Assembly (NCBI GenBank): GCA_964553915.1
Contig: CAZKMM010000139.1
Span: 1-6,035 of the forward strand
Direction: 5' to 3'
Source of the DNA: CAZKMM01 sp964553915
Lineage (GTDB): Bacteria; RBG-13-61-14; DRUE01
Length of the DNA: 6,035 nucleotides
Within the stretch, counting starts at the first letter, position 1; each line of letters begins with the position of its first letter. The notes under the pieces were generated by a model. It saw only the letters and a program-made list of their open reading frames with translations. It did no database searches and had not been told where the DNA came from. Both the position numbers and the translations under genes were made by a program. Below are positions 1 to 4,628 of this stretch, one piece after another.

Positions 1-1
1 C

Positions 2-1387
2 CTAGGCGGGGGCTGGGGAGTGGTGACCACAGACCTCTGTGCCCGGGAAGGATTGGAATTACCCGAGCTTTCTCCCCAGACCCTGGAGCGGATCGACCGG
101 GTGCTTCCCAAATTCTGGAGCCGGGGCAACCCGGTAGATATGGTGGGCACGGTTCACCGCCGGGCACATTTTGAGATAGTTCAGGCGCTGGCAGAAGAGC
201 AAAACTTTGACATTATCATCAGCCTGGGTTCTTTGATCGGGGTGAAAATTGGCAGAACCACGGTTTTTTCCCGTCTAATTCGGGCAGGGGACCGGATTTT
301 GTCTCACTATAAATGGCGGACTCCCCGCTTTTATTTTTCCCTGATTTCTGGAATCTCTCGGGCTTCTCGGGAACGGGAGAGATTAGCCCGGGTGGGAAAA
401 AGTGAAAAAAGCGGAGGGATAGATTTCCGGGAGGCAAAAGCCTGGACCGATGAGGCATTTGCCGAGCATCTTCGTAAGCTGATGAAAGAGAAGGGCAAAC
501 CGATTATCCCGGTGGCTTTTGATTCTGCGATGATTCCTGAAATTTATCGGAAATTTAAGCTTGCCAGTTTTGGTATTCCGGAAAAGGCAGTGATGGCGGT
601 AAAGAAGATGGCAGAGTATCAGTTCTATTTGAACCGAAGAAAGGAACAGGAGGAGCAGGAAATTTACGAGTTGGTAACCGAGGATATAATGAAAGCTTCC
701 GAGTTTTATCTTCAGGATTTTTCCGGAGCAATGAGTGAATCTGAATCCAAGCAACTGCTCCGTTATTATGGAATTTGCACCACTCAGGAAAAACTGGTTC
801 AGGAAGAAGAGGAAGCGATAGAAGCCGGGAAAGAAATTGGTTATCCCCTGGTGGTAAAAGTTGATTCCAGAGATATTCTTCATAAAACCGAGGCAGGCGT
901 GGTTAAGCTGGGGGTGGAAAATGAGCAGGAGCTTCGCCAGGCGTATCGGGAGGTTTTAGAAAATGCTCGCAGGTATAAGCCGGAAGCGGTAATCAACGGG
1001 GTGCTGGTTCAGGAGATGGTGCCGGAAGGAGTGGAGATGATTATTGGAATGAACCAAGACCCGATTTTTGGTCCGGTGGTAATTGTGGGAATGGGAGGAA
1101 TTTTTGTGGAGGCTTTAGAGGATGTGGCAATGAGGCTGGCGCCGGTTCATCGGATTGATGCTCAGCAGATGTTAGAGGAGCTTAAAGGCAAAAAGCTCCT
1201 TAAAGGTTTTCGGGGAAAACCGCCGGCAGATGTAGATGCTCTGGTGGAAATGATTATTAAAGTCGGTCGGATTGCTTATGACCATAAAGAACGGATTATG
1301 GAGATGGACTTAAATCCGGTGATAGTTTTACCTCAGGGGCAGGGAGCAAAAGCGGTTGACGCTTTAGTAATCTTGAACCAGAAATAA
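2..1387 (+). CDS. ADP-forming acyl-CoA (acetate-CoA) synthetase, C-terminal part, 5' truncated by window edge
   Basis: Family role: NDP-forming acyl-CoA synthetases convert acyl-CoA, ADP and phosphate to acid, CoA and ATP in the cytoplasm, giving substrate-level ATP in fermentation. Residues here are numbered from the GTG at position 20. That GTG is not the real start: the frame stays open to base 2 and encodes LGGGWGV, which matches the GG-x-G-V-x-x-x-D turn of the CoA-ligase domain, so the gene begins outside the window. Seen in order: the end of the succinyl-CoA ligase-like domain (about 1-45, with NPVD at 37-40), the ligase-CoA domain (about 46-200), a charged linker rich in Glu/Lys (205-225), and a C-terminal ATP-grasp domain (about 235-453). 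The ATP-grasp domain shows DILHKTEAGVV (285-295), VLVQEMVPEGVEMIIG, GPVVIVGMGGIFVE and EMDLNPV. H288 is probably the phosphate-relay histidine of this domain. The other phospho-histidine lies upstream, out of view. Alpha and beta parts are fused in one chain, unlike the two-subunit archaeal enzymes. Acyl specificity cannot be told. Confidence 0.93.
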   Translation, partial: LGGGWGVVTTDLCAREGLELPELSPQTLERIDRVLPKFWSRGNPVDMVGTVHRRAHFEIVQALAEEQNFDIIISLGSLIGVKIGRTTVFSRLIRAGDRILSHYKWRTPRFYFSLISGISRASRERERLARVGKSEKSGGIDFREAKAWTDEAFAEHLRKLMKEKGKPIIPVAFDSAMIPEIYRKFKLASFGIPEKAVMAVKKMAEYQFYLNRRKEQEEQEIYELVTEDIMKASEFYLQDFSGAMSESESKQLLRYYGICTTQEKLVQEEEEAIEAGKEIGYPLVVKVDSRDILHKTEAGVVKLGVENEQELRQAYREVLENARRYKPEAVINGVLVQEMVPEGVEMIIGMNQDPIFGPVVIVGMGGIFVEALEDVAMRLAPVHRIDAQQMLEELKGKKLLKGFRGKPPADVDALVEMIIKVGRIAYDHKERIMEMDLNPVIVLPQGQGAKAVDALVILNQK

Positions 1388-1849
1388 ATGGGAGAGCTTT
1401 TAAATAAAACCGTTTATGGCTGTTATCTTTTGACCTGTTCTGCGGGAGAGGAAATTAATGGAATGCCTTTATCATTATTTCTCCAGGTTTCATTTCAGCC
1501 TCCAGTGGTAGCGGTGGGGGTAAGCCCGAAAAGATACACTCATAAAATGATTCTGGAAAGCGGGGCTTTTGCGGTAGTGTTTTTGAGAAAAGAGCAAAAA
1601 GCCCTGGTGGAGCGGTTTAAATTAAAGTCAGAGGAGCGGAGCAAGAAATTTGAGGGCTTGGAATGGGAGAGAGGAATTACCGGTGCCCCGATATTGAAAG
1701 ACTGTCTGGGTTATATAGAATGCCGGCTGATTGCCTGGCTCGGGTTTGGCGACCATACTCTGTTTATTGGCGAGGTGGTTAAAGAAAAATTGCTTCAGGA
1801 GGGAGAAGTTCTCAGTGTTTCTGACCTGGGCAAGTATTATGCGGGCTAG
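1388..1849 (+). CDS. Flavin reductase-like, FMN-binding split-barrel protein
   Basis: A 153-residue protein of the flavin reductase-like domain family (FMN-binding split barrel). Family members bind FMN and use NAD(P)H to reduce flavin, ferric iron or a partner such as rubredoxin. Seen: the N-terminal strand pair TVYGCYLLTC, then EINGMPLSLFLQVSFQPPVVAVGV (residues 22-45), the KRYTHKMILESGAFAV block (48-63), GITGAPILKDCLGYIECRL (96-114) and the closing GDHTLFIGEVV (121-131). These are the conserved blocks of the family in the right order and at full length for a single-domain member. There is no fused rubredoxin or flavodiiron domain. The ATG directly follows the TAA of the acyl-CoA synthetase and has no clear Shine-Dalgarno sequence, so translation is probably coupled to the upstream gene. 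The start fits the family N-terminus. The electron acceptor is unknown; a redox partner role in an anaerobe is inference. Confidence 0.88.
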   Translation: MGELLNKTVYGCYLLTCSAGEEINGMPLSLFLQVSFQPPVVAVGVSPKRYTHKMILESGAFAVVFLRKEQKALVERFKLKSEERSKKFEGLEWERGITGAPILKDCLGYIECRLIAWLGFGDHTLFIGEVVKEKLLQEGEVLSVSDLGKYYAG

Positions 1850-2269
1850 TTATTCTTCAAATTCTTCTCCGCAGAAGGGACATTTTTTAAGCTCAGGCTC
1901 AATTCTCGCTCCGCAATTGGAACAGGCAACCAGCTCCAGCTCCTCTGGATTATCTTCAAAATAGGCACGGATTAATTCCTGCGCCTGAGCCAGTTTCTTT
2001 TCTGGCACCAGAATTTGGATTTCCGAACTCTCCCCTAAAACCGGAAGCATTGCCGAGCCCAGCTCATTGCTTGCCAGGCAGGGAACCTCTTGCTCCCTAA
2101 GAAGCTCGCAAATCATTTCCGAGTTGCTCGGAGAAGTAGTAATATAAGCGGTTTTTAGCTTGTCAATAATTTCCTCTGGCTCCAGCTTTTCCACCAGCTC
2201 TGCTCCGCAGTCCGGACATTCTTTAACCCCTTCCTGATACTCAAACCGACAGATGGGACAAAAGGGCAT
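1850..2269 (-). CDS. Zinc-ribbon / DUF2007 / zinc-ribbon protein
   Basis: A 139-residue protein with three parts. An N-terminal zinc ribbon has Cys pairs C4-x2-C7 and C18-x2-C21. A middle domain (about 37-105) resembles DUF2007, the 'putative signal transducing protein' family: a strand (KTAYITTSP), a helix (NSEMICELLREQEVPCLASNE), a small loop and the strand EIQILVPEKKLAQAQELI. A C-terminal zinc ribbon has C116-x2-C119 and C130-x2-C133. All eight metal-ligand cysteines are present. There is no signal peptide or membrane segment, so it is probably cytoplasmic. DUF2007 has no established biochemical function; the ferredoxin-like fold and its pairing with zinc ribbons suggest binding to protein, nucleic acid or a small ligand, but this is not known. 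It is the last gene of the minus-strand operon, 12 nt after sppA, with a strong AGGAGG at 2276-2281. Its stop codon touches that of the convergent flavin reductase gene. Confidence 0.87.
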   Translation of the reverse strand: MPFCPICRFEYQEGVKECPDCGAELVEKLEPEEIIDKLKTAYITTSPSNSEMICELLREQEVPCLASNELGSAMLPVLGESSEIQILVPEKKLAQAQELIRAYFEDNPEELELVACSNCGARIEPELKKCPFCGEEFEE

Positions 2270-2275
2270 CCTCCA

Positions 2276-2281
2276 CCTCCT
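2276..2281 (-). promoter_or_regulatory. Strong Shine-Dalgarno sequence of the zinc-ribbon/DUF2007 gene
   Basis: On the minus strand AGGAGG lies 6 nt before the ATG at 2269-2267 and directly follows the TAA of the upstream sppA gene (2284-2282). It is part of a longer AGGAGGTGG match to the 16S rRNA tail. It fixes the start of the downstream gene and fills half of the 12-nt gap, which leaves no space for an independent promoter or terminator here. Confidence 0.85.
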
Positions 2282-3973
2282 TTAACGAATCCTGAAATTA
2301 AAAGGCATCAGGTAAAGCACTCGCTCTTTGGAGAGTTTCTCCAGGATTTTTATCCATTGCCATTCTTTTCCCAGGTTCAAAAAAGGAATTTTAATTCTCA
2401 AGGCAGGGAAAAATCTTTTCCGAACTCGGGGATAAATACTGATGTTTACCCGTTCCCCGGGAGAAAGACCAATTTTTGCCTTTGCCAGCTCTATTGCCCG
2501 GCACAACCCTCCGAACTCATCCACCAGCCCCAGCTCCTTTGCCTGCCTGCCGGTCCAGACCCTTCCCTGAGCTCCTTTTTCTACCTCGCTCTTTTTCATC
2601 CTCCGGGCTTGAGATACCTTCTCCACAAACTTCTGATAAAAATAATCCAGCTCCCGCTTTAACTTCCCCAGCTTGCTCCCCTGCAAAGAGGAATAATCTG
2701 AAAACAAATCCGCATTGGCTCCCCGTTTTACCAGTTCCTTTTTCATCCCCACCTTTTGATACAAGCCCCGAAGATTAACCTTGCCGGCAATTACCCCAAT
2801 CGACCCGGTTAAGGTGGTGGGTTGCGCAAGGATTGGCTCTCCCTCCATTGCCAGGTAATATCCTCCACTTGCCGCAACATCTGCCATTGAGACAATCAAG
2901 GGCTTGTTCTCCCGGATCAACCGAAGCTCCCGCCAGAGCAGGTCTGAAGCCAGCCCGCTTCCTCCCGGGCTGTCTATCCGAAAAATTACCGCTTTGATTT
3001 TCTGGTCTTCTCTAATTGCCCGGAGGGTTTTGAGCATCTGTTCGCAGGTAAGGGTTTGGTCCCATTGCTCCAAGCCCAGTCCATCACCACCGGACTGGAT
3101 AACCCCGGTGCCGTAAACCAGAGCAATTTCCGCTCTTTTCCGAAATCCCTCCAGCCCTATCCTGCTGAGAAGTCTGAGCTGATAATACCGCTCTGCGCTT
3201 ATTTTTCTTATCGGCTCTGCGAGCAACTCCTCCAGCATCTCTTCCAGCTGGTCAAGATATAATACCTGGTCCACCAATCCTTTTTCTCTGGCTTCTTCTG
3301 CCAGAAACGGTGCCTGGTCAGTCAGTTTTTTCACCTGCTCGGGATTCAAATGGCGAGCAGAAGAAATAGCTCCCACCAGCTCCTGATATAAGCTTTCCAA
3401 AATAGATTCCAGTGCCTCCCGATGCTCCCTGGACATTGATTCCCGAGTATATGGCTCTACAGCACTTTTATATTTTCCTGCCTGGAAAAATTCTGGTTTA
3501 ATTTCTAGTTTGTCCAGAGTGCCTTTGAAATAAAGAACCTCATCCAAAAGACCGAGTAGGTCCAGGGTCTGGGAGGGAGGAAGAATTATCTGGTCGCAGG
3601 CAGAGGAAAGGAAATAATCCAGAGTGCTTGCCTCCTCCAGATAAGCAAAGGCTTTTTTTCCGTTTGCCCGAAAAGAAATTATTGCTTCCCTTAACTCCTG
3701 CGCCCTTGCCCAGCCCAGAGTGTGTTCTCCGATTTTTAAAAGCAAAGCCTTAATCCGGGAATCTTGTTCTGCCTCTTTTAAGGCAAAAAGCAGGTCTGAA
3801 AATCTCACCGGCGGACGGGTAAGATACCGCTCAACCATCCCCATTCTAGGCTTATATTCCACCAGCTCGCCCGATACTTCCATTTCCAGTAAATTGGCTC
3901 GTTTTAAAGTTAAAGCCGGACGTGCCCAGAGCGAGGTAAAAAGCTGAAGCAGATTTTTAGCCAGCGGGCTCAT
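2282..3973 (-). CDS. sppA: SppA-type S49 peptidase, 67K (tandem-domain) class
   Basis: A 563-residue serine peptidase of family S49 that in other bacteria degrades cleaved signal peptides and membrane-associated proteins with a Ser-Lys dyad. Two S49 domains are visible. The N-terminal one (about 58-245) carries the general-base lysine K169 in GKYKSAVEPYTRESMS, equivalent to E. coli K209. The C-terminal one (about 283-500) carries the nucleophile S369 in MADVAASGGYYLA, equivalent to E. coli S409, preceded by FRIDSPGGSGLASD and followed by PTTLTGSIGVIAGKVN. The length is near the E. coli enzyme (618 aa) and both catalytic residues are intact, so it should be active. Odd: the N-terminus (MSPLAKNLLQLFTSLWARPA) has no clear signal peptide or transmembrane helix, unlike the anchored E. 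coli protein. The frame upstream of the ATG encodes glycine-rich polar sequence, so a missed start does not supply an anchor. The ATG overlaps the TGA of the cyclophilin gene (ATGA, 3973-3970) and has GGAGGAG 5 nt upstream. Confidence 0.93.
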   Translation of the reverse strand: MSPLAKNLLQLFTSLWARPALTLKRANLLEMEVSGELVEYKPRMGMVERYLTRPPVRFSDLLFALKEAEQDSRIKALLLKIGEHTLGWARAQELREAIISFRANGKKAFAYLEEASTLDYFLSSACDQIILPPSQTLDLLGLLDEVLYFKGTLDKLEIKPEFFQAGKYKSAVEPYTRESMSREHREALESILESLYQELVGAISSARHLNPEQVKKLTDQAPFLAEEAREKGLVDQVLYLDQLEEMLEELLAEPIRKISAERYYQLRLLSRIGLEGFRKRAEIALVYGTGVIQSGGDGLGLEQWDQTLTCEQMLKTLRAIREDQKIKAVIFRIDSPGGSGLASDLLWRELRLIRENKPLIVSMADVAASGGYYLAMEGEPILAQPTTLTGSIGVIAGKVNLRGLYQKVGMKKELVKRGANADLFSDYSSLQGSKLGKLKRELDYFYQKFVEKVSQARRMKKSEVEKGAQGRVWTGRQAKELGLVDEFGGLCRAIELAKAKIGLSPGERVNISIYPRVRKRFFPALRIKIPFLNLGKEWQWIKILEKLSKERVLYLMPFNFRIR

Positions 3974-4611
3974 TTTTTCTCCTCCACCACCATTAGGGTC
4001 ATATCCCGAATAATTACCGGCACCCTGGCTTTCCAGGGATAAGGTTTGGATTTCGGTCCCTCGGTCGGTAGTTCGCTAATCCGGTCTAAAACCTCTATCC
4101 CTTTCTCTACATAACCAAAAACCGGATAAGCACTGGTCTTGGTCGTTTCTTTATCCAGCAAAACATAAAACTGGCTACCAATCTGGCTGGGTCTGAGAGG
4201 GGGATGAAACATTCCCACCGCGCCCCGCACCTTGGGAAGGTCATTATATTGAACAGGAAGCCAGTAGCCAGGACCACCGGTGCCATCCCCTTTGGGGTCT
4301 CCCCCTACCACCATATAATGAGGAATGAGCATAAAAAAATTCAGACCATCATAAAACCCTTCCCGAACCAGCTTGACAAAATTCTTGACCAGAAGAGTAG
4401 CTCGCTTTGGATAAAAGCCGATGACAAAATCACCATAATTGGTGCGGACCAGAACCCGGAGCTTTTTGAAATCCTCCGGCGTAAACTCATCCAGAGGCTT
4501 AGTCAATATCTTTTCCCCGGCTGGCTTGAGCCGGGAAGCGGGATTATGGCAAAAGCAAAATGCTAATGCCAGGAAGATAATTAGCAAACCTTTTGTCCTT
4601 TTGAACATCAT
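3970..4611 (-). CDS. Exported cyclophilin-type peptidyl-prolyl cis-trans isomerase with a degenerate active site
   Basis: A 213-residue protein. Residues 1-21 (MMFKRTKGLLIIFLALAFCFC) form a signal sequence: basic start, hydrophobic core, then Cys. It may be a lipoprotein with C19 or C21 as the lipidated residue, but the lipobox is poor because Phe stands before each Cys. The cyclophilin domain covers about 52-210: VRTNYGDFVIGFYP, VKNFVKLVREGFYDGLNFFMLIPHYMVVGGDPKGDGTGGPGY (75-116), RGAVGMFHPP (129-138), IGSQFYVLLD (144-153) and YPVFGYVEKGIEVLDRI. Family members speed prolyl cis-trans isomerisation and help fold proteins. Compared with FHRIIPGFMIQGGD in active enzymes, the catalytic Arg is M94 and the Gln is V102, while M100 and Q147 are kept. 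Catalysis may be weak or lost; a chaperone or scaffold role is possible. ATG at 4611 follows the upstream stop by 2 nt; a second ATG comes directly after it. It overlaps sppA by 4 nt. No good Shine-Dalgarno sequence is seen close to the start. Confidence 0.9.
   Translation of the reverse strand: MMFKRTKGLLIIFLALAFCFCHNPASRLKPAGEKILTKPLDEFTPEDFKKLRVLVRTNYGDFVIGFYPKRATLLVKNFVKLVREGFYDGLNFFMLIPHYMVVGGDPKGDGTGGPGYWLPVQYNDLPKVRGAVGMFHPPLRPSQIGSQFYVLLDKETTKTSAYPVFGYVEKGIEVLDRISELPTEGPKSKPYPWKARVPVIIRDMTLMVVEEKK
3979..3985 (-). promoter_or_regulatory. Shine-Dalgarno sequence for sppA inside the cyclophilin 3' end
   Basis: GGAGGAG on the minus strand lies 5 nt before the sppA ATG (3973-3971), within the last codons of the cyclophilin gene. 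This supports the chosen SppA start at an ATGA stop/start overlap, an arrangement that usually means translational coupling. Confidence 0.75.
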
Positions 4612-4628
4612 ATCTATTTTAATAGATA
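4611..4628. repeat. Perfect 8-bp inverted repeat over the stop/start junction
   Basis: TATCTATT (4611-4618), TT, then AATAGATA (4621-4628): the two arms are perfect reverse complements. On the minus-strand mRNA this would be a small AU-rich hairpin of about seven pairs with a four-base loop. It contains the TAG stop of the FG-GAP gene (4616-4614) and the A of the cyclophilin ATG (4611). A purine run AAGGG (4633-4629) lies just upstream. A role in translational coupling is inference; the stem has only one G-C pair and would be weak. Confidence 0.5.

Noticed and set aside
20..22. GTG as the start of the acyl-CoA synthetase gene
   Set aside because: The frame continues upstream to the window edge with family-consistent residues (LGGGWGV), so the gene is truncated rather than starting here.
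383..883. A 166-codon open frame on the minus strand opposite the acyl-CoA synthetase
   Set aside because: The plus-strand frame has clear family motifs throughout. The antisense product has no recognisable domain and no convincing ribosome binding site was noted.
1862..1888. Intrinsic terminator for the plus-strand operon
   Set aside because: The stem has only five Watson-Crick pairs plus two possible wobble pairs, and the T run starts five bases later. The same bases encode the conserved C-terminal zinc ribbon of the opposite gene, so I keep it only as a remark, not a feature.
2357..3262. Several short plus-strand open frames opposite sppA
   Set aside because: Low-complexity products without domains, lying opposite conserved S49 motifs.
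4204..4566. Plus-strand open frame of about 120 codons opposite the cyclophilin gene
   Set aside because: It mirrors a strongly supported coding region and its product resembles no known family.
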